From positions 434,001 to 498,000 of the forward strand of contig NZ_JFKA01000001.1 of assembly GCF_002115755.1 (NCBI RefSeq): a DNA stretch of 64,000 nt. The letters are read 5' to 3'. The DNA is from Thalassospira mesophila (GTDB taxonomy: Bacteria > Pseudomonadota > Alphaproteobacteria > Rhodospirillales > Thalassospiraceae). The position numbers and the translations under genes are program-made. Shown here one piece after another: positions 33,931-44,946 of this stretch (positions are counted from its first letter, which is position 1; each line of letters starts with the position of its first letter). A model generated the notes under the pieces. It saw only the letters and a list, made by a program, of their open reading frames with translations. It did no database searches and was not told where the DNA came from.

Positions 33931-35616
33931 TTACGCCGCCCGGATATCGCGCAGGAAGTCGTGAATTTGCGCCAGAAGCGCATGGGATTTATCGCTAAGA
34001 TCGCGGGCGGCGTGTAACACCTCGCCCGATGCCTGGCGTTCATCTTCGGCAGATGCGCGCAAGCCATCGACATTGCGCGAAACTTCCTTGGTGCCGGTGG
34101 CAGCCTCGGCCACGTTGCGGGCGATTTCGCCGGTGGCGGCATCCTGTTCCTGAACAGCTGCCGCAATACCGGCGGCGACTTCGTTTAGTTCCTTCATGCG
34201 GGCGGCCAGATGCTGGATCGCGCCCAGGGCATTTTGGGTCGATCCCTGAATATCGCCAATTTGCCCGGCAATTTCTTCGGTGGCGCGGGTGGTTTGGTTG
34301 GCAAGGTTTTTAACCTCGGCCGCGACCACGGCAAAACCTTTGCCGGCATCGCCTGCACGCGCGGCCTCGATGGTGGCGTTCAGGGCTAAAAGGTTGGTTT
34401 GTTCGGCAACAGACTTGATAAGCTCGACCACCTGTCCAATTTTGTCTGACGCCGTGCCAAGGGCGCTAAACAATCCGCTGGCTTCGTCGGCTTCTTCAGA
34501 ACCCGACTGGGCAATTTGTGAACTGCGGCTGACCTGCAAGGTGATTTCATCAATCGCGGCGGCCAGTTCCTCGGCGGCGGAGGCAACCGTATCGACATTA
34601 TTGGCAGCCTGTTCGGTGGCGGCGGCAACGGCGGTGGCCTGTTCGGTGGTGTGCGAGGACTGGTTGCTCATATCGCCCGCGGTGCCGCGCAACTGGGTAA
34701 CGGCTGCATTCACCACCGTCAGGTTGCCTTCAACCTCGTCTTCAAAGCTGTGAATCAGGTTTTCGATCCGCTCTGCACGGTCGATATGTTCTTGCTGAAC
34801 ACGAGCCTGTTCGATTTGAAGGCGGTCGGTTTCCTTGCGGTTAGCGCGGAAAACCTCAAACGCGCGCGACAGGGCACCAATTTCGTCTTCGCGTTCGGTA
34901 TGGTGAATTTCGGCATCGGTATCGCCAGCGATCAGGGCGGTTAGCGCATTGGTAATTTCGCCCAGCGGCCTGGTAATCGAACGGCCAATCGACAGCCCGA
35001 TCACGCACAGAATAACCAGCAAAATTACGGCAAAGGCAATGTCGGCGGTGGCGCGCTGCCAGAAAATGCCGTCGACATCATCGATGTAAATGCCGGTGGT
35101 TAAAACCCAGCCCCACGGGGCAAAGCTGCGCGCATAGGACAGTTTTGGTGCAGTGCCGCTTTTATCGGGTTTGGCCCAGACATAATCAACAAAGCCGCCA
35201 TCAGGGTTTTTGGCAGCTGTGATCAGGTTGCTGAGGAAAGGCGTGCCGTTGACGTCTTTGAGCTGGGCGGCACTTTTGCCATTAAGCGACGGGGACACCG
35301 GATGCATGATGATGCTGCCTTTGGCATCAAGCACAAAAACATAATTGTCGCCGTCATATCGCAGCTTTGAAACGGTTTCCAGCGCCTGTTTTTGGGCGTC
35401 CTGTTCGCTGATATCGCCGGATTTTGCCATGTCGGCCAGGCGCGAAATGCTGGTTTCTGCCATATCAACAACCTGGCGAATGTTTTCCTTGCGATCATCA
35501 AGCAGGGTTGAACGAAGGGTAAACAGATCAAAAATCGTCGGGATGCAAAGTGCAATGGCGACAAGCACCATGAGAAGACGGAGTTTTGCCGCAATTGAAA
35601 AATTGGAAAGAGTCAT
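33931..35616 (-). CDS. Methyl-accepting chemotaxis protein 1, single Cache type
   Basis: The 561-residue chemoreceptor has an N-terminal membrane segment (about 10-30), a periplasmic Cache-2-type sensor at about 35-185 ([15 protein letters not shown] and [15 protein letters not shown], the typical single-Cache ends), a second membrane helix at about 190-212, HAMP at about 215-270 and a signalling domain. The hairpin tip [25 protein letters not shown] is conserved. The tail has no NWETF-like CheR/CheB pentapeptide. Small carboxylates are common ligands of this sensor type, an inference. It is adjacent to a close paralogue. Confidence 0.95.
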   Translation of the reverse strand: MTLSNFSIAAKLRLLMVLVAIALCIPTIFDLFTLRSTLLDDRKENIRQVVDMAETSISRLADMAKSGDISEQDAQKQALETVSKLRYDGDNYVFVLDAKGSIIMHPVSPSLNGKSAAQLKDVNGTPFLSNLITAAKNPDGGFVDYVWAKPDKSGTAPKLSYARSFAPWGWVLTTGIYIDDVDGIFWQRATADIAFAVILLVILCVIGLSIGRSITRPLGEITNALTALIAGDTDAEIHHTEREDEIGALSRAFEVFRANRKETDRLQIEQARVQQEHIDRAERIENLIHSFEDEVEGNLTVVNAAVTQLRGTAGDMSNQSSHTTEQATAVAAATEQAANNVDTVASAAEELAAAIDEITLQVSRSSQIAQSGSEEADEASGLFSALGTASDKIGQVVELIKSVAEQTNLLALNATIEAARAGDAGKGFAVVAAEVKNLANQTTRATEEIAGQIGDIQGSTQNALGAIQHLAARMKELNEVAAGIAAAVQEQDAATGEIARNVAEAATGTKEVSRNVDGLRASAEDERQASGEVLHAARDLSDKSHALLAQIHDFLRDIRAA

Positions 35617-36093
35617 ATTTAAAACCCTGAATGCTTGATGGCGAACCAGATCAAAAACCGATTAACGTCAATTAACGGGAAAAGCAGAAAATCAACCGCT
35701 ATTCACCTTTGAATTGCAAAAAGCATACCCCTTTTGGTCGGGTTGAAAATTGATCTGATACCAGGTGGCAATTGCCAAAGTTGAAAATAATGCGATTTGG
35801 GAACGGGTTGTGGCGTATTTTTTATATAAGAAAAATATGGTATTATGATGAGGTACGAGGTTCAGCCGGACCCTGAAGTCATTCCAGAACAGAAGTATTT
35901 TTTTACTTTTAACCTCTGGGTTGCGCGGCGTGGTGGTGACGGGGTGTTCGGGGCTGGAAACAGGCGGGATTTTTTTGGCATAACGGGAATTATGCAACGA
36001 ATGCGCCGGCCCATTGCCGACGAGTCGCAACATTCAGGACCACGACACAGAGACACTGCAGATGCCAGTTTGCTGGGCGTTATTGCGGGGAAA
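35617..36093. other. Gap between the two chemoreceptor genes
   Basis: This AT-rich stretch (477 bases, up to the terminator at 36094) should hold the promoter of the first chemoreceptor gene. Short open frames inside it have no ribosome site or familiar sequence. I see no other clear signal. Confidence 0.5.
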
Positions 36094-36129
36094 CGACAAA
36101 GGCAGGGTTTGTGAACCCTGCCTTTGTCG
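36094..36129 (-). terminator. Terminator after chemoreceptor 2
   Basis: A perfect 16-base stem (CGACAAAGGCAGGGTT and its complement) with loop TGTG begins 41 bases past the stop of the second chemoreceptor gene. On the minus strand it is followed by GTTT only, so it may also stabilise the mRNA. Confidence 0.8.
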
Positions 36130-36169
36130 TGATGTGTCTTTTAGCAGGTGTCAAATGCCTGAAACGTGG

Positions 36170-37864
36170 TTATGCGTTGCGAATATCGGCCAGAAAGGTC
36201 TGAAATTGCGACAGCAATGTCCGTGATTTCTGATCAAGACCCTGAGCCGATTTTAAAACATCGTTGGAGGTTTCACGTTCGCTTTCAGCAGACCGGCGCA
36301 AACCGGCCACATTGACCGAAACTTCCTTGGTGCCTTGGGCGGCTTCGCCGACATTGCGGGCAATTTCGCCTGTGGCGGCGTCCTGTTCGGCAACGGCGGC
36401 GGCGATACCGGCGGCAACTTCGTTCAGTTCTTTCATCCGCCGCGACAAATGGGTGATCGCGCCCAGGGCATTCTGGGTCGATCCCTGAATATCATTAATC
36501 TGGGCGGCGATATCCTCGGTGGCACGGGTGGTCTGGTTGGCAAGGTTTTTAACCTCGGCGGCGACCACGGCAAACCCTTTGCCCGCTTCGCCCGCCCGGG
36601 CGGCCTCGATGGTGGCGTTCAGGGCCAACAGGTTGGTTTGTTCGGCAATTGACTGAATCAACTGCACAACTTCTCCAATTTTTTCTGAGGCCGAGCCAAG
36701 GGCGGCAAAAATACTGGTGGCGTCGTCCGCTTCTTGCGAGCCGGTGCTGGCAATATCCGAACTGCGGTTAACCTGCTGGGTGATTTCATCAATCGAGGCG
36801 GCAAGCTGTTCGGCGGCCGCTGCGACCGTATCAACATTGCGTGCCGCCTGATCGGTGGCCGCGGCAACGGCGGTGGCCTGATCGGTGGTATGCGATGACT
36901 GGCGGGTCATTTCATCGGCTGTGCCGTGCAAATGGTGCACCGCATCGTTAACCCCGTTAAGGTTGCTGGTGACGGTCCCCTCGAACTGCGTGATCAATTG
37001 TTCAATCCGCTTGGCCCGTTCAATTTCGATTTGCTGGCGATGTTCATGATCCGCGCGGGCGGCTTCGTTGCGTTTCCGATTTGATCGGAAAACTTCAAGC
37101 GCACGGGCCAGTTCGCCAATTTCATCGCGGCGGTCTTGTGCATCGGGGATGTCAACTTCGACGGTGTTATCGCCCTGCGCCAGGCCGTTAATGGCGCGGG
37201 TAATATCGCGAAGCGGCCTTGCTGTGCTGCGGCTGATGGCGGCCCCGATCAAACCGACGATGGCGATAATAATCAGTGCCACGACAATATCGCTGATCGC
37301 GCGTTGCCAAAAAGCGGCGTCAAGATCATCGATATAGGTTCCCGAGCCAATAACCCATCCCCAGGGTTTGTACATGGTCCCGTATGATATTTTTTTCGCC
37401 GAGGATTTCTGGTCGGGTTTGGGCCAGACATAGGTAAGATACCCGCCATCGGTGGTGGCCGCGATTTTGACCAGATCGGCGAAAACCTTTACCCCGTTCA
37501 CATCGGTAATGTTTGCGCCATCCTTGCCGTTCAGGGCAGGTTTGACCGGGTGCATAAGAATTTTGGCCGCACGATCAAGAACAAATACATAATTGTCGGT
37601 ATCAAAACGCAGGGTTTGAACTGTGGCCAGGGCCTGTTTCCGGGCGTCTTCCACGCTCAGAGTGCCGTCTTGCGCCAGTTTGCCATAATGGTCGATGGTC
37701 GATTTTGTCAGTTCAACAACGCTTTTGACACTTTGCTTGCGTCCGTCAACCAGACTTCCCCGCAAAGTGAAAAGATCGTAAGCCGTCAAGGACAGTAGTG
37801 CAATCGCCACGACCCCCAATAAAAGTCGCAACTTTACCGATATTGTACAGTCGGATAGGTTCAT
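36170..37864 (-). CDS. Methyl-accepting chemotaxis protein 2, single Cache type
   Basis: This is a close paralogue (564 residues) of chemoreceptor 1, with the same order: membrane helix at about 10-30, Cache-2-type sensor ([15 protein letters not shown], then [15 protein letters not shown]), second helix at about 190-210, HAMP and a signalling domain. The signalling ends of the two are almost the same in the visible motifs ([21 protein letters not shown]), whereas the sensor domains differ more, the pattern of duplication followed by change of ligand. No CheR/CheB pentapeptide is seen at the C terminus. Confidence 0.95.
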   Translation of the reverse strand: MNLSDCTISVKLRLLLGVVAIALLSLTAYDLFTLRGSLVDGRKQSVKSVVELTKSTIDHYGKLAQDGTLSVEDARKQALATVQTLRFDTDNYVFVLDRAAKILMHPVKPALNGKDGANITDVNGVKVFADLVKIAATTDGGYLTYVWPKPDQKSSAKKISYGTMYKPWGWVIGSGTYIDDLDAAFWQRAISDIVVALIIIAIVGLIGAAISRSTARPLRDITRAINGLAQGDNTVEVDIPDAQDRRDEIGELARALEVFRSNRKRNEAARADHEHRQQIEIERAKRIEQLITQFEGTVTSNLNGVNDAVHHLHGTADEMTRQSSHTTDQATAVAAATDQAARNVDTVAAAAEQLAASIDEITQQVNRSSDIASTGSQEADDATSIFAALGSASEKIGEVVQLIQSIAEQTNLLALNATIEAARAGEAGKGFAVVAAEVKNLANQTTRATEDIAAQINDIQGSTQNALGAITHLSRRMKELNEVAAGIAAAVAEQDAATGEIARNVGEAAQGTKEVSVNVAGLRRSAESERETSNDVLKSAQGLDQKSRTLLSQFQTFLADIRNA

Positions 37865-38320
37865 GATTTATAACCCCGAGTATTCTTGTTGTTGCAGCAT
37901 GCTGTACTGTGGAAAGAAGTATGACCGTTTTTTGTCATTCACTTTTAAGTTGATGCCTTGTTACTGACGTGCTTAACGGTTGCTATTTTTCTGTATTCTT
38001 TTTTCTTTCCAGCATTTTAGGTTCATCTTTTCAGAGAAGCATGAATTATTGTGGTGGTCAGTAAATAACAATGACCCGCAACAAAAAAATAACGTAACAC
38101 GATGTTTTGTTAACCTTGGATTGGGGCGATTGCCCATGAGAAACACCTTTGGTGTGGGTGTTTTAGTATTTTTGAATATTTGAAAATTCTTTATTTTACT
38201 CGAAGTTGCATTCCGGGTGTTGTTTCGATGTTATAAAGCCATACTCAGGGTAGCGAGCAAAGCTGGTGGGCGGGATATGGGATTAAATCTGGCGGGAGCG
38301 TCGACGAAATTGGGGCAGAT
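37865..38320. other. 456-base gap between chemoreceptor 2 and the LysR gene
   Basis: The stretch is AT-rich and divergent, so it should hold promoters for both neighbours. A weak hairpin (AAACACC at 38141-38147 and GGTGTTT at 38157-38163, with TAGTATTTTTG after it) is the only structure I see. There is no credible gene. Confidence 0.5.
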
Positions 38321-39259
38321 ATGAATCTTAAAGCGCTGAGGCTGTTTCGGCTGACGGTTTTACACGGCACCCTTTCAGGTGCGGCACTGGCCGCAAATTT
38401 AAGCCAGTCTGCCGCCAGCCGAATGCTGGCCGGGCTGGAAAGCGAATTAAAACTGACCCTGTTTGAACGCACCAACCAGCGGCTGGTCTTAACCCGCGAA
38501 GGCGAGCGTTTTTTCCACGAAGCCGAACATATTTTAAACGGGGTCGAGGAAATTCCTGCCATTGCGCGTGAAATTCGCGAAAAGGCGGTGGATACCCTGC
38601 GCATTATCACTGTCGGGCCAATCGGGGCATCGTTGCTGCCGCCGGTGATTGATTTGTTAAATGCTGAACATGCCAATTTAAAATGCAAAATTGATATCGG
38701 CACGCGATCTGATGTGGAAAATCAGGTCGGGTCGCGGCGTTATAATCTGGGTCTGCTGTCATTGCCGATCAAGACATCGGTGGTTGAACTGGCGATTGAA
38801 CCGGTTCTGGAGGCCCGAACCCAGGTGTTGCTGCCCGTGGATCATCCGTTGGCTGCCCTTGAATGCGTGCCGGTCGAGGCCTTGGTCGATCAACCTTTTG
38901 TATCCTTGCGATCCAACCAGATTTGGCGGCAAAGGCTGGACCACCTGTTTGAAGCGATTGGCAAGGTGCCGCGCATCAGCCTTGAAATCGGATCGAGTTT
39001 GCTGGTGCCCAAATTTGTTGAAAGCGGTTATGGCCTTGGCCTGATGGACGGGATCAGCAGTGTTTTTATTGATCCGTCCAAAACCACCTTGCGCCCGGTT
39101 GGGCCTGAATTTTGGTTGCCGTATGCCTGCGTTTTTCCGCCTGCCGGGCAAAACCCTGTCGCGATGCGGTTTGTGGCCCTGTTACGCCAGCAAATTGCGC
39201 GCCGTTGCGCCGATGATGCGGCATATGGGGCCAATGTGCGGCTGTTAATGCCAGATTAA
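38321..39259 (+). CDS. LysR-family transcriptional regulator
   Basis: The 312-residue protein has the winged helix at about 1-60 (LFRLTVLHGTLSGAALAANL, then SQSAASRMLAGLESELK) and a LysR effector domain (IDIGTRSDVENQVGSRRYNLGL near 128-150, and a C-terminal VESGYGLGLMDG). It is followed by a terminator and then by the converging lyase-DcuC genes. Regulation of the lyase and carrier genes is likely from proximity but the genes do not share a promoter region. Confidence 0.93.
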   Translation: MNLKALRLFRLTVLHGTLSGAALAANLSQSAASRMLAGLESELKLTLFERTNQRLVLTREGERFFHEAEHILNGVEEIPAIAREIREKAVDTLRIITVGPIGASLLPPVIDLLNAEHANLKCKIDIGTRSDVENQVGSRRYNLGLLSLPIKTSVVELAIEPVLEARTQVLLPVDHPLAALECVPVEALVDQPFVSLRSNQIWRQRLDHLFEAIGKVPRISLEIGSSLLVPKFVESGYGLGLMDGISSVFIDPSKTTLRPVGPEFWLPYACVFPPAGQNPVAMRFVALLRQQIARRCADDAAYGANVRLLMPD

Positions 39260-39329
39260 CCGGCCTATATGCCTGCCATCGGGCAAATGTCCGTCATTTT
39301 CACGCCGTTTTGGCGGCACCGTGCATAAA

Positions 39330-39361
39330 AACGGCCCGGTCCTGTTTCAGACCGGGCCGTT
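39330..39361. terminator. Bidirectional terminator (LysR / lyase)
   Basis: A perfect 12-base stem (AACGGCCCGGTC and its complement) with an 8-base loop lies between the converging LysR and lyase genes. Confidence 0.88.
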
Positions 39362-39399
39362 ATGTTGTGCGCCAACAAAACCGGGAATACCAGGCGTGA

Positions 39400-40773
39400 T
39401 CAGGACTGGCCGGGTTTCGCCTGCGCAATATGCTGGCCGATATGGGTAACGTGCGTGCGTGCGCTCGCCGCGGTATCGCGGGCAATGGCGGCGCTGCGCC
39501 CGGTGTAATGGCGTGGATCAAGGGCTGTATCGAGGGCGTCGCGGCTGGCATAGCAGGTGCGGACATTATCGTGTTTGTAAAGCGCCTCGGCAAAGGAAAT
39601 GCCGGTGTCGCGGCTATCGACAATGGCGTGATGCACCAGATCATGGGCGGTTTGGCGGCCAATTGTATTGGCCAGGTGCATCATGATTTTTTCTGACACC
39701 AGCGGGGCAGGATCGCGCATCAGGTTTTCATACATGCGGTCCTGATTGATTTTCAGATGATCGAGCAATGTTTCAAGCTGGCTGGCCACCTTGTAAGACA
39801 GTGTGCCTGCTTCATCAATCAGCTCGTAGAGGCGGAAATTATAGGCCGCATCGCCTTCGTGGCTGGGGCGGCAGGCTTCCATTGTCGGCCCCACCAGATT
39901 GCGCAGTCTGGTGGCTGCAGTAAGCAGGCTAACCACATATTTGGGATTAAACTTGTGCGGCATGGTCGAACTGCCGACCACATTGGCCGCCTGAATCTCG
40001 CTGATTTCGTCTACTTCGTTTGACATCAGGGTATAAAGTTCGGTGCCCATGCGTTCGCAGGCAACTGCAAACATGCCCAGCATGGCAACATATTCGGCAA
40101 AGCCATCATTGGTGGCGCGCGAATGCACGGTGGAGGCGGTTAAACCCAAATGTTTCGCCATCGTATCGGCCAGTTTTTGGCCCATATCGCCATAGCTGTG
40201 CATGGCCCCGGCGGCCCCGCCAAAAATAAGCATGAAGGTGCGTGGTTCGGTGCCGATCAGCCGGTCGGCGCAGCGTTGAAATTCGTCAATCCAGCCCGCC
40301 ATTTTATAGCCAAAAGTAATGGGCAGCGCCTGGCGGCGATTGGTGCGGGCCACGGTTAGCCAGTCGGCGGTCTGGTCGGCCATATCGGCCATTTTTGCCA
40401 GCGTATTTGCCATGCGGGCCAGCACAAAACGGTGTGATTTGCGCAATTGCAGGGTTTTACCGGCAATGATGATATTTTGGGTGGTGGCCCCCCAATGCAC
40501 ATATCCCCCGGCATCGCCCGCACATTTTGCCGCAAGGGCACGCACGGTCGACATAATCGGCGACATGCTTTCGGCGATGTCGTCTTTTAAGGCATCCACG
40601 TCAAATTGGGCCAGATCGGTATGTTTGATGATTTCGTCACAGGCCGATTGGGGGATCATGCCCAATTCGGCCTGGGCGATTGCCAATGCGCCCTCGACAT
40701 CCAGCCAGCTTTGCCAGGTGGCGTTTGATGTAAACAAATCGTCGGTCGAGACAGGCAGTTTGCGCGTGTTCAT
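39400..40773 (-). CDS. Fumarase/PurB-superfamily lyase, substrate unknown
   Basis: The 457-residue protein is an all-helical lyase of the aspartase/fumarase superfamily, closest in pattern to 3-carboxymuconate cycloisomerase and adenylosuccinate lyase. The signature loop GSSTMPHKFNP is at 266-276. Two other active-site segments deviate: HWGATTQN at 93-100 has N where most members have D, and ARTNRRQALP at 141-150 has N144 where fumarases and PurB carry the catalytic His. The start ATG 40773 has GTGAGA nine bases upstream; ATG 40779 and 40809 are alternatives. It lies 64 bases downstream of a DcuC-type carrier on the same strand, so it probably acts on a dicarboxylate or a fumarate adduct. Confidence 0.88.
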   Translation of the reverse strand: MNTRKLPVSTDDLFTSNATWQSWLDVEGALAIAQAELGMIPQSACDEIIKHTDLAQFDVDALKDDIAESMSPIMSTVRALAAKCAGDAGGYVHWGATTQNIIIAGKTLQLRKSHRFVLARMANTLAKMADMADQTADWLTVARTNRRQALPITFGYKMAGWIDEFQRCADRLIGTEPRTFMLIFGGAAGAMHSYGDMGQKLADTMAKHLGLTASTVHSRATNDGFAEYVAMLGMFAVACERMGTELYTLMSNEVDEISEIQAANVVGSSTMPHKFNPKYVVSLLTAATRLRNLVGPTMEACRPSHEGDAAYNFRLYELIDEAGTLSYKVASQLETLLDHLKINQDRMYENLMRDPAPLVSEKIMMHLANTIGRQTAHDLVHHAIVDSRDTGISFAEALYKHDNVRTCYASRDALDTALDPRHYTGRSAAIARDTAASARTHVTHIGQHIAQAKPGQS

Positions 40774-40837
40774 TATCATCGTCTCACGTGTTGGGGCAGG
40801 GGGGCGCATTGGCAGTACGGTTTATTGTTGCAGGGGG

Positions 40838-42235
40838 TTAACCCACCACAAACAACAGGTTATAGGCAAACAGCATGACCAGCCCGCCAATGAGCGGTAT
40901 GGCCGTTCGTTTGACAATATCGATGGGTGAACATTCGGCGACCTCGGCCACCGCAATGATGACACCCGATACCGGCGACAGCGACCGGGCGATACCGGCC
41001 GTAAACTGAAGCGGCAACAACAGGCTGACAGCACCGGTGGCTGTGCCAGCGGTGATGTTTGGGGCCAGGCTGGCAAACGAGAAGAACGCCGCATTGCCCG
41101 ACCCGGTCATGATGGCGGTAATGGCGACCAGCGCACAGGCAACCAGCATCATGCCCAGAATACCAAAACCGGCATTTTGCGCGCTGGCGATCATGAAATC
41201 GATCGCGCCAATGGCCTTAAGACCAGCAGCAAAAAATTCGGCGCAAATGATCAGGGAAATGATGGTCGAGAACATGTTGCCCATGCCCCGGAAAAACACC
41301 ATGAAACCCGTAAACACATCGGCCATTTTGTGACGATTGCGAAACATCTCGCAGAACAGGCCGATCAGCGCGCCTATAATCATGGCCGTGACCACACCCA
41401 GTTCAATCTGATGGATTAGCAATTTGCTGAAAATCAGGATCAGGGTTAAGGGCAGGATTGGCAGCAGGGCATAAAAACCTGGGGCGCTCGGGGCATCATC
41501 ACCGGTGGGGTCCATGCCCGCCATGACCTCGCCGTGATGGGGCACGACAACTTCGTGATTATCGCGGCGGTCAAAATATTTCGCACTGAAATAGGTCAGG
41601 ATGCAGATTACCGGAATAATGCAGGCGGCAACCGGAATTTGATATTGGGCAAAGAAAATGGCCACATCAATATTGGCGGTATGGGCCGCAAGGTTGGCGG
41701 TACCCGATGCCGGGCCAAGGTCGAGAACCGATGTGGTGCCGATCATGGCAGCAGCGGCCGCACGGCTAACACCCAGTTTCACCAGTGTCGGATACAGGGT
41801 GACCAGCAACAGCATGGCAAGGCCCGCGGCACTGGGAATAAAGATGTTCAGGATTTGCCCAACGGCATAACCCAAAGCCAGCACAACATAAGGCGCGCCA
41901 ATACGGGCGAGCGGGCGGGTTGTGATGTTAACCATCGCCTGTGTTGCGCCAATATGGTCCATATATTTGGCAAAGCCGCCAGCGGCCATAATGATCAGGC
42001 CAAGGCCCGCCAGGCGATAGGACATGATGGCATGGATATGTTCAAAAATATCGAACCCGGCCCACCCGGTAGGGTCGTCTTTTTTGAAAACAATATCATG
42101 TGTCGGGTAAAAAATGGCGGTAACGGCAAACAGCGTTAAACCGGCCAGCAGCAAGACGGTGTGTGGCTGGTATTTTTTGACGATTAAGGTGGCAGCAACC
42201 ACGCTGACCACAATCGCAATCATTAATTCTATCAT
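40838..42235 (-). CDS. DcuC-type C4-dicarboxylate transporter
   Basis: The 465-residue protein is a polytopic membrane carrier of the DcuC/AbgT-like ArsB fold, with about 12 helices and internal segments such as IGTTSVLDLGPASGTANLAA near 167-186 and TGSGNAAFFSFASLAPNITAG near 374-394 that mark the DcuC group. Family members move fumarate, succinate, malate or aspartate across the inner membrane. A perfect GGGAGGAAA ribosome site precedes the ATG. The downstream lyase suggests uptake of the lyase substrate or export of its product. The substrate is not known. Confidence 0.9.
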   Translation of the reverse strand: MIELMIAIVVSVVAATLIVKKYQPHTVLLLAGLTLFAVTAIFYPTHDIVFKKDDPTGWAGFDIFEHIHAIMSYRLAGLGLIIMAAGGFAKYMDHIGATQAMVNITTRPLARIGAPYVVLALGYAVGQILNIFIPSAAGLAMLLLVTLYPTLVKLGVSRAAAAAMIGTTSVLDLGPASGTANLAAHTANIDVAIFFAQYQIPVAACIIPVICILTYFSAKYFDRRDNHEVVVPHHGEVMAGMDPTGDDAPSAPGFYALLPILPLTLILIFSKLLIHQIELGVVTAMIIGALIGLFCEMFRNRHKMADVFTGFMVFFRGMGNMFSTIISLIICAEFFAAGLKAIGAIDFMIASAQNAGFGILGMMLVACALVAITAIMTGSGNAAFFSFASLAPNITAGTATGAVSLLLPLQFTAGIARSLSPVSGVIIAVAEVAECSPIDIVKRTAIPLIGGLVMLFAYNLLFVVG

Positions 42236-42357
42236 TTTGTTTCCTCCCAGTCGTACGGTCGGGCACGATATGGGGGGTGGGTAAAGGCTGTATATTGCTT
42301 TGTCGCGATCACTTTATCGCATTTTTGCATCGGTCGCGTATTGGTAGCACAGCAAAT

Positions 42358-42390
42358 GCAAAAAAGGGCTGCCGGTAAGGCAACCCTTTC
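42358..42390 (-). terminator. Terminator after ftsK
   Basis: On the minus strand GAAAGGGTTGCC pairs with GGCAGCCCTTT (one G-U pair), loop TTACC, followed by six Ts, about 30 bases past the ftsK stop. The gap of about 190 bases to the dcuC-like start holds no gene. Confidence 0.85.
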
Positions 42391-42421
42391 GCAACGCAGC
42401 ATTTTCTCGGTTTTCAGGGGG

Positions 42422-44896
42422 TTAATCCTCAAACGGGGTACCATCCATATTGCCGATCAGCACTTCGCGCTTGCCGACATGGTTGGCCGCTGACACCAGC
42501 CCGTTTTCTTCCATTTGTTCAATAATCCGTGCGGCCCGGTTATAGCCGATGGAAAGCTTGCGCTGAACAAAGCTGGTCGATGCCTTTTTTTCGCGCAGCA
42601 CAATGCCCACGGCCTGATTGTAAAGGTCGTCATCGGCACTGTTGCCGCCGCCCGGCCCGGCATTGCCGCCCCCGCCTGCCATATAGGCCGCCACCGGGTC
42701 TTCTTCGGGTTCCTCGGTGACATCATCAAGATAAGATGGGTCGCCCTGGTCGCGCAGGTGTTTGACGATGCTTTCAACTTCTTCGTCCGACACAAACGGG
42801 CCATGAACACGCTGGACCCGGCCGCCCTGACTCATATAGAGCATGTCACCTTGCCCCAGCAGCTGTTCGGCCCCCATTTCACCCAGAATGGTGCGAGAAT
42901 CGATTTTCGAGGTCACAGAATAGGAAATACGGGTTGGGAAGTTGGCCTTGATGGTACCGGTAATCACGTCAACCGACGGGCGCTGGGTTGCCATGATCAA
43001 ATGGATACCTGCGGCACGGGCCATCTGTGCCAGACGCTGGATTGATGCTTCCACATCCTTGCCCGCCACCAGCATCAGATCGGCCATTTCATCGACAATC
43101 ACGACAATAAAGGGCAGCGGTTCCATGGGGAGTTGCTGATCTTCAAAAATCGGCTTGCCGGTTTCGGGGTCAAAGCCGGTTTGTACCCGGCGGGTCAGTT
43201 CTTCGCCCTTGCCAGCAGCTTCCTTGATGCGTTTGTTATACCCGGCAATGTTACGCACGCCGACCTGGCTCATGGCGCGATACCGGTCTTCCATTTCGCG
43301 TACCGCCCATTTAAGCGACACCACGGCTTTGTGCGGGTCGGTCACCACCGGGGTCAACAAATGCGGAATGCCATCGTAAATCGACAGTTCCAGCATTTTC
43401 GGGTCGATCATGATGAACCGGCATTCTTCGGGCGTGTGCTTGTATAGCAGGCTCAGGATCATGGCATTCACGCCCACCGATTTACCCGAACCGGTGGTCC
43501 CGGCGATCAGCAAATGCGGCATTTTCGACAAATCGGCAATCACCGGGGATCCGCCAATATCCTTGCCCAGGCTCAGGTTCAGTTTGCCGGTGTTTTTTTC
43601 AAAATCGTTGGATGCCAGAATTTCGTGCAAATGCACGGTTTCGCGTGTCGAATTTGGCAGCTCGATCCCGATCACATTGCGGCCCGGCACCACGGCAACA
43701 CGGGCGGCAATCGCACTCATGGAGCGGGCAATATCGTCGGCAAGGCCGATGACGCGCGATGATTTAACCCCGGCAGCCGGTTCGAGTTCATACAAAGTCA
43801 CCACCGGGCCAGGGCGAACCTGAACGATTTCGCCCTTAACCCCGAAATCCTGCAACACGGTTTCCAGCAAGCGGGCGTTTTGCGCCAGTGCGCCTTGGTC
43901 GATCTGGGCGTAATCCTCGTCGGTCGGTTCATGAAGCAAACCAAGCGGCGGAAAGCTGTATTCGCCGGGGCCAAGGTCAAACGATGACTGACGCTGTGCC
44001 GATGCCTTGGTGCTGGGTTGAACCTTGGCCGCGGGCGGGGCGACAATATGAACCGGGGGTTCATTGTCGATATCATCATAATTATCGGCATCATCGCTGG
44101 CCGACAGGGTGTTGCGTTCAACGGCTGCCGCCACCCGTTTTTCCGAGCGTTCCATCGACGGTTCCTGGCGCGGGCGGGCATTGCGGTCGCCCTTGCGTTC
44201 GCCCGGTGCAACTTCGGCCACTTCGTCGGCACTATTACCGGGAATGGCGCGGCCTACACCGTAAATAACTGTGCCGCCAATGCGCGACAGCACATGGCCA
44301 ACAGCGCGCCATTCGGATAATTGATAGGCCATGCAAAACAGGGTCAGGCCCATGCCGATAATCATGCTGAACAGGCCGATAATCACCGGCCCGGCAGGAA
44401 TACCGGCCAGAGTTAACAACATGCCCAGACGACCTAACAGCAAATCACCGGCAAAGCCGCCATAGCCCACGGTTAGCGGCCATGTCATGCCGCGCGGCAC
44501 GGCCGATGCCGCCATGGCCATTAACAACAAGGCCAGCGGCAATAATAAAAACCGCAGCCACATCCAGCTAAACGGGCGCATTGCAATCAGGCGCAGGCCC
44601 CAGCCGACAATCAGCGCGGTTAACAGGGCCGCGCCCAAGCCCAGCGTGCGTAACATCATATCGGCGACATAGGCGCCAAAAATGCCCAGCGGGTTATAGA
44701 TATAGGCGTGGTCGCTGGCATGGTTAAACGACGGATCACCGGGGTGAAACCCGATCAGCATGATAAACAGGGCAATCCCCGCTGCCGTCAGCGCCAGCCC
44801 ACACAGCTGGATGCCCCCGCGTTTCAGGAAGCTGACCAGCGCACTGGGCAAAAAGGCCGTGCCGCGTTCTAGAAGGTTTGTCTGACTGCTGCTCAT
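42422..44896 (-). CDS. ftsK: DNA translocase FtsK
   Basis: FtsK pumps chromosome ends through the septum and activates XerCD. The 824-residue product has about four N-terminal membrane helices (residues 30-200), an acidic/low-complexity linker (about 215-300), the motor domain with Walker [14 protein letters not shown] near 465-477, Walker [14 protein letters not shown] near 597-610, and a C-terminal gamma domain with [19 protein letters not shown] text that reads the KOPS sites. It is shorter than Escherichia coli FtsK, as is normal in alphaproteobacteria. The identification is secure. Confidence 0.97.
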   Translation of the reverse strand: MSSSQTNLLERGTAFLPSALVSFLKRGGIQLCGLALTAAGIALFIMLIGFHPGDPSFNHASDHAYIYNPLGIFGAYVADMMLRTLGLGAALLTALIVGWGLRLIAMRPFSWMWLRFLLLPLALLLMAMAASAVPRGMTWPLTVGYGGFAGDLLLGRLGMLLTLAGIPAGPVIIGLFSMIIGMGLTLFCMAYQLSEWRAVGHVLSRIGGTVIYGVGRAIPGNSADEVAEVAPGERKGDRNARPRQEPSMERSEKRVAAAVERNTLSASDDADNYDDIDNEPPVHIVAPPAAKVQPSTKASAQRQSSFDLGPGEYSFPPLGLLHEPTDEDYAQIDQGALAQNARLLETVLQDFGVKGEIVQVRPGPVVTLYELEPAAGVKSSRVIGLADDIARSMSAIAARVAVVPGRNVIGIELPNSTRETVHLHEILASNDFEKNTGKLNLSLGKDIGGSPVIADLSKMPHLLIAGTTGSGKSVGVNAMILSLLYKHTPEECRFIMIDPKMLELSIYDGIPHLLTPVVTDPHKAVVSLKWAVREMEDRYRAMSQVGVRNIAGYNKRIKEAAGKGEELTRRVQTGFDPETGKPIFEDQQLPMEPLPFIVVIVDEMADLMLVAGKDVEASIQRLAQMARAAGIHLIMATQRPSVDVITGTIKANFPTRISYSVTSKIDSRTILGEMGAEQLLGQGDMLYMSQGGRVQRVHGPFVSDEEVESIVKHLRDQGDPSYLDDVTEEPEEDPVAAYMAGGGGNAGPGGGNSADDDLYNQAVGIVLREKKASTSFVQRKLSIGYNRAARIIEQMEENGLVSAANHVGKREVLIGNMDGTPFED

Positions 44897-44946
44897 GCCG
44901 ATTTCCGTTGTTAGTCCTGTTACGTACTGTCTGAAACGAGACCGGG

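Noticed and set aside
42232..42444. 70-residue minus-strand frame between ftsK and the dcuC-like gene
   Set aside because: It runs through the ftsK terminator and has no recognisable sequence.
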